Positions 1-7,221 of a stretch of 64,000 bases of DNA are shown piece by piece; the first letter of the stretch is position 1; the number at the start of each line of letters is the position of its first letter. The stretch comes from KBS-83 sp051025295 (GTDB lineage Bacteria; Acidobacteriota; Terriglobia; Terriglobales; Acidobacteriaceae), in the NCBI GenBank assembly GCA_051025295.1, contig JBMGJV010000002.1. One strand, 5' to 3'. The translations under genes and the position numbers were made by a program. Under the pieces are notes generated by a model. It worked only from the letters and a program-made list of their open reading frames with translations, did not search any database and was not told where the DNA came from.

Positions 1-19
1 AAAAAAAAGGTGACCTCCT

Positions 20-745
20 TTGGCGACCTCGACCCTCGCTCCGCCCCGAGCGCGCACCACCTCGCTCTATCCACACGCACACTGGTATTTTCTGGCTGCC
101 ATCGTGGTCACGTGGATCGGCTTCTCGCACACCTATTTCATGGTGCTGCGCACAGAGCCGTTGCTGCACCACCTTCATGGCGCACTCATGGCCGGATGGA
201 TCGTGATGTTGGCAGTGCAGTCACTTCTATACCGGCAGGGCAAGCTCGCCCTCCACCGGAAGATCGGGCGCGCCGGCGTCTACGGTCTTCTGCCCGCCAT
301 CGTAGTGTGCGGCTGCTTCATGGTGCATTCCATGCTGCAGGCGAGCTCACTGCCAGCCCCCATCGTCACCCAGCTGGCCTTCGAGGATCTGGCCGAGCTG
401 CTAACACTGCCCATACTCGTCGCTCTCGCCATCGTCTATGCGCGCGACGTCGAACTTCACGCCCGCTACATGTCCTCCACCGTGGTGTTCTTCTTGCCGC
501 CGGCAATCGCGCGCGGGCTGTTCATCTTCCCCTTCATGCACAGCTTCCCGCGCAATCTGCTGGTCGCCCTCGCCATCGGCTCGCTGATCTACGTGGTCCT
601 GATTGCCGACGACGCTCGCCGCGGCCGCATCCGCGCTCCCTACCTCATCGCAGGCGGGCTCTACACCGCAAGCGGCATGCTCTCCTACCTCGTGGTTCAC
701 TGGGCCTGGTGGATCTCCCTCACGCACGCCATCGCCGCGATCTAA
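20..745 (+). CDS. Integral membrane protein, paralogue of the protein at 4022-4660
   Basis: A 241-residue hydrophobic protein with about six predicted membrane segments. The start is a TTG preceded by an AAGGTGA ribosome site 6 nt upstream. Its middle part carries a pattern LHGALMAGW...VQSLLY...LALHRKIGRAG that recurs, almost in the same order, in the membrane protein at 4022-4660, so the two are diverged paralogues flanking glnA and the phospholipase gene. I do not recognise a function. The histidine placed at membrane edges (LHH, LHG, LHR) could bind a metal or heme, but that is inference. It converges with glnA, with a hairpin between them. The window edge lies just upstream, so its operon context on that side is unseen. 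Confidence 0.75.
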   Translation: MATSTLAPPRARTTSLYPHAHWYFLAAIVVTWIGFSHTYFMVLRTEPLLHHLHGALMAGWIVMLAVQSLLYRQGKLALHRKIGRAGVYGLLPAIVVCGCFMVHSMLQASSLPAPIVTQLAFEDLAELLTLPILVALAIVYARDVELHARYMSSTVVFFLPPAIARGLFIFPFMHSFPRNLLVALAIGSLIYVVLIADDARRGRIRAPYLIAGGLYTASGMLSYLVVHWAWWISLTHAIAAI

Positions 746-760
746 ACACGCGCTCTAACG

Positions 761-790
761 AAAAAAGAGCGGAGGGTATCCCCTCCGCTC
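761..790 (-). terminator. Rho-independent terminator of glnA
   Basis: Perfect 10-bp inverted repeat GAGCGGAGGG / CCCTCCGCTC (767-776 and 781-790) with a 4-nt loop. Read on the minus strand it is followed at once by six T (761-766), 25 nt past the glnA stop codon. It also lies just behind the convergent membrane protein gene but lacks a T-run in that direction. Confidence 0.88.
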
Positions 791-814
791 CTGTCCCACC
801 GTGTTTGCCGCGCT

Positions 815-2245
815 CTAGAACATGTTCCACAGGAACTGGTTGTAGACATCGTGGTGGTACTGCACCTCCGGCACCTTCACAAACGTGCCGAGCAGCCGTG
901 GGCAACGGTCCGCCGCCGCCTGCTTCAGGTCGGCGTAGCGCGCCTTCACATCCTCGCCCAGCAGCTTGGTCGTCCACGTTGCATTGCGGAAGTCCTCCAG
1001 CGCCGAGTAGATGTTGTCCGGCAGATAGCGCTCTGCCTGGCGCAGGTTCGCAATCTTCGACGTGTCGCCATCGAGCCCGGTCTTGAAGATCGAATACAGC
1101 ACCAGGTACGGATTCGCATCCGGACTCACCGACCGCACCTCGACGCGCGAGCTCTTCTCGTTGCCGATCGGCACGCGCACCATCGAGCCGCGATCCACCG
1201 CCGATGCCTTGATCTGGTTCGGCGCCTCGAAGTGCGGATCCAGCCGGCGATACGCATTCACACTCGCATTCAGCAACAGGCAGATGTCGTTGCCGTGCGT
1301 CAGCACGCGATCGATGAAGCCCCACGCGAACCCGCTCAGCTTCTCCTCGCCCTGCGCATCCCACATCAGGTTCTTGCCGCCTTTGCTGATCGACAGGTTC
1401 GTGTGCATGCCGCTGCCGTTCACGCCCACCACCGGCTTCGGCAGAAAGCTCGCGGTAAAGCCCATGCGGGTCGCCACCTGGCGGCAGATCAGCTTATAGA
1501 GCTGGATCTGGTCTGCCGCGGCCACCACCTCGCCGTAGCTGTAGTTGATCTCGAACTGCGACGGCGCCACTTCGGGGTGGTCCTTCTCGTTCTCGAAGCC
1601 GAGCGCGCGCTGCACCTCGGCCGCTGTGTCGATGAAGGTGCGCAGCGGATCGCCCGGCAACGAGTGATAGTAGCCGCCCGTGTTCACGTATTCGAAGCGC
1701 TGCTTCTGGTAGAAGTTCCGCTCCGCGTCTACACCTTCGAACAGGAAGCCTTCAATCTCGTTTGCCGCGTTCAGCGTGTAGCCGTCCTTGTCGAACCGCT
1801 CCTGCGCGAAGCTCTTCAGCACGCCCCGCACATCGGCAGAGTATGGCGCGCCGCCCTTGTCGATCACCTCGGCAAACACCAGCACCTTGCCGCCGCCGAA
1901 GTAGTCTTCCGGCACCCAGTAGAACGCGCTCCAGTCCAGTGACAGCCGCAGGTCGCTCTCGCGCTGTGCCGTAAACCCGCGGATCGACGAGCCGTCGAAC
2001 GTCAGGTTGTCCCAGCTCTTCATCAGAAACTTCTTGTCGTAGTCCAGCATGTGGAGGCGTCCCTCCAGATCGCTGAACAGCACCGTCACTGCCTTGATGC
2101 GCTTCTCGTCTGTCAGGTACTTCAGCCGTTCCTCGCGGATCTTGTCGGCGGCCACACGGTTGCGCCGCTGGTCCTTCGCCTTCAGGTTCAACTCCTCCAG
2201 CTCCTCGTAGGGAAGGGAAAGAAAATTCCGCTGTTCGTTTGCCAT
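815..2245 (-). CDS. glnA: Glutamine synthetase, type I
   Basis: Cytoplasmic ATP-dependent ligase joining glutamate and ammonia to glutamine. The 476-residue protein is the usual length for GSI. Visible motifs: the N-terminal DGSSIRGF segment (84-91), the metal-binding glutamates in NEIEGF (162-167) and in HPEVAPSQFEINY (about 223-235), the ATP-site NGSGMHTNLS (276-285) and the arginine-rich glutamate site near MVRVPIGNEKSSRVEVR. I do not see the adenylylation loop NLYDLPPEE, so it is unlikely to be controlled by GlnE as in enterobacteria. The reading frame stays open 80 codons upstream, but the ATG ending at 2245 has a GAGGAG site 5 nt away and starts the family homology. It is transcribed divergently from the phospholipase gene and ends at a strong terminator. 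Confidence 0.93.
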   Translation of the reverse strand: MANEQRNFLSLPYEELEELNLKAKDQRRNRVAADKIREERLKYLTDEKRIKAVTVLFSDLEGRLHMLDYDKKFLMKSWDNLTFDGSSIRGFTAQRESDLRLSLDWSAFYWVPEDYFGGGKVLVFAEVIDKGGAPYSADVRGVLKSFAQERFDKDGYTLNAANEIEGFLFEGVDAERNFYQKQRFEYVNTGGYYHSLPGDPLRTFIDTAAEVQRALGFENEKDHPEVAPSQFEINYSYGEVVAAADQIQLYKLICRQVATRMGFTASFLPKPVVGVNGSGMHTNLSISKGGKNLMWDAQGEEKLSGFAWGFIDRVLTHGNDICLLLNASVNAYRRLDPHFEAPNQIKASAVDRGSMVRVPIGNEKSSRVEVRSVSPDANPYLVLYSIFKTGLDGDTSKIANLRQAERYLPDNIYSALEDFRNATWTTKLLGEDVKARYADLKQAAADRCPRLLGTFVKVPEVQYHHDVYNQFLWNMF

Positions 2246-2354
2246 CGAGCTCCTCTGTGTCTGTGTTTTGTATCGGTGGGCAGCGGCAACGTGGGCGCTT
2301 GCTCCTGAGCATAAATGTTGCTGCCGGGCCGCCCAAACACTTTGCTCCTGTCTC

Positions 2355-2388
2355 GGCTGAGAGATTTCGTCGCTCCCACCCCTCAGCC
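2355..2388. promoter_or_regulatory. Dyad in the glnA / phospholipase divergent intergenic region
   Basis: Arms GGCTGAG (2355-2361) and CTCAGCC (2382-2388) with a 20-nt loop, in the roughly 205-nt gap between glnA and the gene at 2451. It may form an RNA hairpin in the glnA leader or be an operator. No matching known riboswitch core was recognised. Confidence 0.25.
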
Positions 2389-2450
2389 ATCCTCCCCGGC
2401 AAAGAAAAATCCTCGCACCCCTCGCCATCCCTGCATCAGAGTCTCCGGAC

Positions 2451-3875
2451 ATGACCCGAGCCCTCAACGCCAGCCGGAAACTCATCGGCTCCGCCCTTTT
2501 GCTGCTGCTGCTCGCTCCGGCCCCGCCAGCGCGCGCCTATTCCGTCCTGTCCCATGAGCAGGTCGTCGACCTCGCCTGGAAGGACCACATCGTCCCCGTG
2601 CTGCGCCGCCGCTACCCCAACATCACCCCCGAGCAGATCAAGGAGGCGCACGCCTACGCCTACGGCGGCGCCATCATTCAGGACATCGGCTACTACCCCT
2701 TCGGCAGCCACATGCTGTCCGACCTGCTCCACTACGTTCGATCCGGCGACTTCGTCGACAACCTCCTGCGCGAGGCGCAGAACCCCAACGAATACGCCTT
2801 CGCCCTCGGCGCGCTCGCCCACTACACGTCGGACACGCTCGGTCATCCCGCCGTCAACCACGCCACTTCGAACGAGTACCCCAAGCTCCGCGCGCGCTAC
2901 GGCGAGCAGGTCCTCTACGACCAGGATCCGCGCGCCCACCTCCAGACCGAGTTCGGCTTCGACGTGCTCGAGGTCACCCAGCAGCGCTATGCACCCGAGG
3001 CCTACCACGACTTCATCGGCTTCCTTGTCGCGAAGCCCGTCTTCGAGCGCGCCTTCGCCGATACCTACGGCGTCCCGCTCAAGCAGGTGCTGCCGCATGA
3101 GGACCTCGCCATCGGCACCTATCGCAAGACGATCAGCGTGCTCCTGCCCAAGATGACCCAGGTCGCCGTCACCGATTACGGCAAAAAGATGGCACAGGCC
3201 GAGCCCACCTTTGTGCCGCGTAAGCTGATCTACCGGCTCAATCGCGCTGATTACGAAAAGAGCTTCGGCGACAGCTATCAGCGTCCCGGCACCGGCGCTC
3301 GCATCCTCGCCTTCCTGCTGCGCCTCATCCCCAAGGTCGGCCCGCTCAAGGACCTCTCGCTGCGCGTGCCCAGCGCCGACGCCCAGAAGACCTTTCTCAC
3401 CGGCATGGATCACGTCGTCGACCGCTTCGATCACGATCTGGACGAGCTCAACCGCCAGCCGCCCGACCGGCCCGCGCTGCACCTCGCCTCGCTCGATCTC
3501 GATACCGGCCGCCCCACGGCACCGGCTGAGTACCCGCTCGCGGATCAGACCTTCGCCGACTATCTCGCCCTGCTGGTGAAGCCTCGCCCCGCCTCCGCAC
3601 CGGCCACCGCCTCGGCACCCGCACCCAGCGGCACACCGGAGCCCAACCGCAACGCCCGCCCCTCGCCCATGGCCGCCGTCGCCACCGCGCCGGACCCGGC
3701 GAAGCAGCGGGAGCCCCAGCCCATCGATCCCGCGATCCGTCAGGATGTGGAGCACTTCTTCGATCACGCGAAGCACGGCACCCTCCACCTGAAGCGCCAC
3801 CAGTGGAAGCACCTGCAACAGAACCTCGCGCAATTGCGCCAGCTCCCCGCCGCGCCCCCGCAACAGCCGAAGTAG
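2451..3875 (+). CDS. Secreted zinc-dependent phospholipase C family protein
   Basis: A 474-residue protein with a signal peptide (residues 1-29, hydrophobic core LIGSALLLLLLAPAPP, cleavage near ARA|YSV). The mature part starts with YSVLSHEQVV and carries histidine motifs typical of the Zn_dep_PLPC fold, notably ALAHYTSDTLGHPAVNH, with further Asp and His residues that would bind a trinuclear zinc site. Family members hydrolyse phospholipids, but many acidobacterial homologues are untested, so the substrate is open. After about residue 375 the sequence becomes Ala/Pro-rich, then ends in a basic, glutamine-rich tail; this is longer than the core domain needs. The ATG at 2451 starts the signal peptide; no strong ribosome site precedes it. 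Confidence 0.8.
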   Translation: MTRALNASRKLIGSALLLLLLAPAPPARAYSVLSHEQVVDLAWKDHIVPVLRRRYPNITPEQIKEAHAYAYGGAIIQDIGYYPFGSHMLSDLLHYVRSGDFVDNLLREAQNPNEYAFALGALAHYTSDTLGHPAVNHATSNEYPKLRARYGEQVLYDQDPRAHLQTEFGFDVLEVTQQRYAPEAYHDFIGFLVAKPVFERAFADTYGVPLKQVLPHEDLAIGTYRKTISVLLPKMTQVAVTDYGKKMAQAEPTFVPRKLIYRLNRADYEKSFGDSYQRPGTGARILAFLLRLIPKVGPLKDLSLRVPSADAQKTFLTGMDHVVDRFDHDLDELNRQPPDRPALHLASLDLDTGRPTAPAEYPLADQTFADYLALLVKPRPASAPATASAPAPSGTPEPNRNARPSPMAAVATAPDPAKQREPQPIDPAIRQDVEHFFDHAKHGTLHLKRHQWKHLQQNLAQLRQLPAAPPQQPK

Positions 3876-4021
3876 CGGCACTCCCCCTATCCTCCAGCCG
3901 GACCACGACCGGTCGGGGTGCGCGTGATACGTTCGTTCCAAACCACTCAAGCCTCCACTTCCCCTGTGGTCGCAGCGCTTGCTCTTCGGGCCCGTTCGTC
4001 TCGTTTCGGGGTAACTCACGG

Positions 4022-4660
4022 ATGCTTGCAAGCCGGCCGCCTCGCGGCTCGTTCTATCTCTGGATCGCGCTCCTTATGCTCGCGGTGGTGGTCTACGGGT
4101 TCAGCCGTACCGTCGGCCCGAACCTTCTCCATTCAAACCGTCCGCACCGGATGTGGCTCGCCCTCCATGGCGTCATCCTGCTCGCGTGGATGCTCTTCTT
4201 TGTGGTGCAGTCCGCGCTGATACGCGCGCGTAAGATCCGGTTGCATCGCATGCTCGGCTGGTTCGGCGCGGCAAATGGCCTTCTTTGCATCATCGGGCTG
4301 GCGGCAATCACCATCGCCAGCGCTGCACCGCTGGCCCTGCGCTTCGTGGGCGGGGTCAGCGTACTCGGCTTCGGCATTCCGTTTGTGCTCGCGATCGTCT
4401 GGCGGCGACGGCCGGAGCTCCACCGCCGCCTCTTGCTCATCGCGACCGCCGTGCTGACCAACGCCGCATTCGCGCGCTTTCCTTCAGCCTTCCATCCAAA
4501 CCACCTGTTCTTTCTCGGCACGGATGCATTCATCCTCGTTGGCGTGCTGCGCGATATCGTCGTCACGCGGCGCCTGCACCCTGTCTACGCGTACGGCGCC
4601 ACGGCACTGTTTGCTTCGGAGTTCCTCGTCATGATCCCCGCCTGGCACTACCTCGGCTGA
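4022..4660 (+). CDS. Integral membrane protein, paralogue of the protein at 20-745
   Basis: A 212-residue protein with about six hydrophobic segments. The frame is open further upstream, but the ATG at 4022 begins just ahead of the first membrane helix and excludes a low-complexity leader. It shares with the first protein of the window the ordered pattern of a GFSRT/GFSHT turn, a WLALHGV or LHGAL motif, a VQSALI or VQSLLY motif and an LHRMLGWFG or LHRKIGRAG motif. Function unknown. It lies 146 nt after the phospholipase gene and 35 nt before the exported NIF3-like gene, in the same direction, so it could be co-transcribed with either. Confidence 0.72.
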   Translation: MLASRPPRGSFYLWIALLMLAVVVYGFSRTVGPNLLHSNRPHRMWLALHGVILLAWMLFFVVQSALIRARKIRLHRMLGWFGAANGLLCIIGLAAITIASAAPLALRFVGGVSVLGFGIPFVLAIVWRRRPELHRRLLLIATAVLTNAAFARFPSAFHPNHLFFLGTDAFILVGVLRDIVVTRRLHPVYAYGATALFASEFLVMIPAWHYLG

Positions 4661-4695
4661 TCCGCGCCACACGTGCAAAGATGGAGCTCGCCGCC

Positions 4696-5580
4696 ATGAC
4701 CTCGCATCGCCGCACTACCCTCGGTCTCCTCCTGCTGTCGACGCTCTCTGCGGTTGCACAGACCGCGAAGCCGCCGCTCACCGCCGCGCAGCTCATGCAG
4801 CGCGTCATCGCGGCCACCGGCGCCACGCCGCCTTCGGACACAGTCGACACTCTCAAGGCAGGCGATCCCAGCACTGTCGTCACCGGCATCGCGACCACGT
4901 TCATGGACACCTTCCCCGTCCTTGAACAGGCCGTCGCTAGCGGCAAGAACCTCGTCATCACGCACGAGCCCACCTTCTACAACCATCGCGACGAGCAGGC
5001 CACCCTCGCCGATGACCCGGTCCTCAAGCAGAAGCTCGCCTACATCCGCGATCACCACCTCGTCGTCTGGCGCTTTCACGACACCTGGCACGAGCGCGAA
5101 CCCGACGGCATCCTCACCGGCATGATCAACCAGTTCGGATGGAAGCCCTACCAGAGCAGCACCGATCGGCTGCTCTTCACCTTGCCGTCCGCCACCGTGC
5201 GTGAGGTCGCCGCCACCCTCCAGCAGAAGACAGGCGCTCGCTCTATCCGCATCGTCGGCAATCCGGAGCTACGCGTCACACACGCTGCCGCTTTGCTCGG
5301 CGCTGCCGGCTCCGACCGCCAGATCAAGCTGCTCGAGCGCAACGATGTGGAGTTGCTCGTCGTCGGCGAATCCCGCGAGTGGGAGACCGTTCCCTACGTC
5401 GTCGACGCCGACGCTGAGGGCCGCCACAAAGCCCTCATCATCCTCGGTCACGAAGTCTCCGAAGAGGCCGGCATGGACGAATGCGCGCGCTGGCTCCGCA
5501 CGCTCTTCCCCGGCATGCCCGTAGCGTTCATCCCGGCACGCGAGCCGTTCACGACCGTCACCGCCCCGCCCTCCAGATAG
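4696..5580 (+). CDS. Exported NIF3-like (GTP cyclohydrolase I type 2-like) metal-binding protein
   Basis: A 294-residue protein. Residues 1-22 form a signal peptide (basic MTSHRR, then LGLLLLSTLSAVAQ). The mature part resembles the NIF3/DUF34 fold: TGIATTFMDTFPVLEQAVASG followed by NLVITHEPTFY near residue 90, which aligns with the usual SHHPLIF metal motif but has Glu in place of the second His, and a C-terminal GHEVSEEAGM that supplies the remaining ligands. Most NIF3 proteins are cytoplasmic and their role is still unclear; the export signal is the odd point. The ATG at 4696 is preferred over 4681 because GGAG lies about 9 nt upstream and it opens the signal peptide. Confidence 0.75.
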   Translation: MTSHRRTTLGLLLLSTLSAVAQTAKPPLTAAQLMQRVIAATGATPPSDTVDTLKAGDPSTVVTGIATTFMDTFPVLEQAVASGKNLVITHEPTFYNHRDEQATLADDPVLKQKLAYIRDHHLVVWRFHDTWHEREPDGILTGMINQFGWKPYQSSTDRLLFTLPSATVREVAATLQQKTGARSIRIVGNPELRVTHAAALLGAAGSDRQIKLLERNDVELLVVGESREWETVPYVVDADAEGRHKALIILGHEVSEEAGMDECARWLRTLFPGMPVAFIPAREPFTTVTAPPSR

Positions 5581-5619
5581 CGAAGTTCATCCCCCGCAAC
5601 AGCCGCCTCATTCGCCGCC

Positions 5620-5625
5620 TACAAT
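5620..5625 (+). promoter_or_regulatory. -10 element of mqnC, leaderless arrangement
   Basis: TACAAT ends exactly 6 nt before the GTG start of mqnC, and no ribosome site is present, so transcription would begin at or next to the start codon. No convincing -35 hexamer is seen. Confidence 0.5.
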
Positions 5626-5631
5626 AAAGAC

Positions 5632-6720
5632 GTGGCCACTCTCGCTCATCCGTTCACCGGAACCATCGCGGACAAGATCCGCGCCGGCGAGCGCATCACG
5701 CCCGACGACGCCCGCCACCTCTGGCAGCACGCCACCGACGCGGAGATGCGTGAGCTCGCCACCGTCGTCCGTGCCCGCTTTCATCCCGCGGACCGCGCCA
5801 CCTACATGGTGATGCGCATCATCAACTACACCAACGTCTGCGTCGCGCAGTGCGACTACTGCGCCTTCTACAAGCTGCCCGGCCAGGACGGCGGCTATGT
5901 GCTCTCGCGAGAAGCGGTGTTCTCAAAATTGGACGAGCTGCTCACGCTCGGCGGCGACCTCGCCGCCTTCAACGGCGGCTTCAACCCGCACCTGCCGCTC
6001 GACTACTACTGCGAGCTCTTCTCGGCCATTCGTGCCCGCTACGGTGACACACTCGAGTTCTACGCGCTCACCATCGCCGAGTTCCTCTACCTCGCCGATC
6101 ACGCGAAGCTCTCACTCGCCGACGCAGCCGCACGGTTCCATGCCTCGGGCGTGCGCTGGATCACCGGCGGCGGGTCCGAGATCCTCACTGAAGACTTTCG
6201 CCGCCGCCACTCCAAGTTCAAGTACACCGTGGCCGAATACTTCGCCGCGCAGCGCGCCATCCTCGACGCGGGCCTCAAGACCACCGCCACCATGGTCATC
6301 GGCTTCGACGAAACCCTCGACGAGCGCATCGAACACCTCGACCGCACCCGCGCCTTTCAGGACGAGGTCGCCGGCATCGGCGGCGGCCTGCAAAGCTTCC
6401 TCTGCTGGACGTTCAAGCCGTACTTCACCGCACTGGGAAGCACGCTCGGCGGCATCGAGATCACCACGCAGGAATACCTGCGCCACCTCGCGCTCTCGCG
6501 CCTCTACCTCGACAATATTCCGCGCATCCGCACCTCGGTGCTCACGCAGAATGCCGGCGCGCTCGACGGCCTGCGCTACGGCGCTGACGACTTCGACCTG
6601 CCCATCGAAGACGAAGTCACCCAGAAAGCCGGAGCCACCATCTCGCTCGACTTCGACCGCCTCCTCGACCACGCCCGTGCACTGGGCTTCAAGCCCGAAT
6701 ACCGCCATGTAGCCCGCTAG
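5632..6720 (+). CDS. mqnC: Cyclic dehypoxanthinyl futalosine synthase (radical SAM)
   Basis: Radical SAM enzyme of the futalosine route to menaquinone, turning dehypoxanthine futalosine into the cyclic form in the cytoplasm. The 362-residue length fits. The 4Fe-4S/SAM motif is CVAQCDYC (Cys70, Cys74, Cys77) inside IINYTNVCVAQCDYCAFYK, which matches MqnC (the related MqnE and CofH types differ in the residues before the first Cys). The glycine-rich FNGGFNPHLPLDYY follows, in the place of the usual QGG-HP motif. The start is GTG. MqnC is found alone here; other mqn genes are not in the window. The following ABM gene begins 6 nt after the stop and is probably co-transcribed. MqnE is the main alternative but fits less well. 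Confidence 0.85.
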   Translation: MATLAHPFTGTIADKIRAGERITPDDARHLWQHATDAEMRELATVVRARFHPADRATYMVMRIINYTNVCVAQCDYCAFYKLPGQDGGYVLSREAVFSKLDELLTLGGDLAAFNGGFNPHLPLDYYCELFSAIRARYGDTLEFYALTIAEFLYLADHAKLSLADAAARFHASGVRWITGGGSEILTEDFRRRHSKFKYTVAEYFAAQRAILDAGLKTTATMVIGFDETLDERIEHLDRTRAFQDEVAGIGGGLQSFLCWTFKPYFTALGSTLGGIEITTQEYLRHLALSRLYLDNIPRIRTSVLTQNAGALDGLRYGADDFDLPIEDEVTQKAGATISLDFDRLLDHARALGFKPEYRHVAR

Positions 6721-6726
6721 GTCGCC

Positions 6727-7044
6727 ATGCACGTCATCGTGTGGCAGTTCGAAGTCGCACCCGAGAAGACGACTGAGTTCCTCGCCGCCTACCGAGGCGA
6801 CGGTCTCTGGGCGCAACTCTTCCAGCGAGCGCCGGGCTACCTCGGCACAGAACTGCTCTCGTCCGCGGATGAAGCGACGCGCTACATCACCATAGATCGC
6901 TGGCGCAGCGCCGAAGACCTCGACCGCTTCCGACAGAACTTCGCGGACGCCTACCACGCGCTCGATGTATGCACCGAGGCGCTGACCACTCGCGAGACGG
7001 AGATCGGCAGCTTCGCATCCGAAAGCTGGAAGCAGATAGACTAG
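6727..7044 (+). CDS. Antibiotic biosynthesis monooxygenase (ABM) domain protein
   Basis: A 105-residue single-domain protein with the ferredoxin-like alpha/beta pattern of the ABM family: strand MHVIVWQFEVAPEKTTEFLAAY, a helix, then GYLGTELLSS and YITIDRWRSAEDLDRFR. Such proteins are small dimeric monooxygenases, heme-degrading enzymes or simply stress proteins; nothing here picks one. It starts 6 nt downstream of mqnC, so co-expression with the menaquinone enzyme is likely and a quinone-related role is possible, but that is inference. Its stop codon overlaps the end of a small convergent membrane peptide ORF. Confidence 0.8.
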   Translation: MHVIVWQFEVAPEKTTEFLAAYRGDGLWAQLFQRAPGYLGTELLSSADEATRYITIDRWRSAEDLDRFRQNFADAYHALDVCTEALTTRETEIGSFASESWKQID

Positions 7045-7148
7045 CGCCGCCGCAACCCACCCCGCCGCCGGCTCACCTTCCACGTGCTCACCCAGAACGC
7101 CAGCGATCCCGCCGCCAGAGCACCCCACACCCATCCTGTCTTCTCCAT
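7041..7148 (-). CDS. Small single-pass membrane protein, 35 residues
   Basis: Reads MEKTGWVWGALAAGSLAF and continues WVSTWKVS before a basic tail SRRRGGLRRR. It has one hydrophobic helix of about 18-20 residues, bordered by tryptophans, followed by seven arginines that would stay inside. A strong ribosome site GGAGGAG (7155-7161) lies 6 nt before the ATG; an in-frame ATG two codons earlier is too close to it. Its stop overlaps the stop region of the ABM gene by 4 nt. Function unknown. The near-perfect ribosome site and the textbook membrane-peptide layout argue that it is real, but with no homology visible it remains a candidate. Confidence 0.55.
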   Translation of the reverse strand: MEKTGWVWGALAAGSLAFWVSTWKVSRRRGGLRRR

Positions 7149-7221
7149 CGTCATCTCCTCCAACCGCGAGCTTAGCTCCGCGTGCGTTACCCTGTCGTCG
7201 CTCTTCTAGAGGTTTGTTTTC

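Noticed and set aside
2355..2370. GGCTGAGA on the plus strand looks like part of a TPP riboswitch core.
   Set aside because: The other conserved parts are absent, and the downstream gene has no tie to thiamine.
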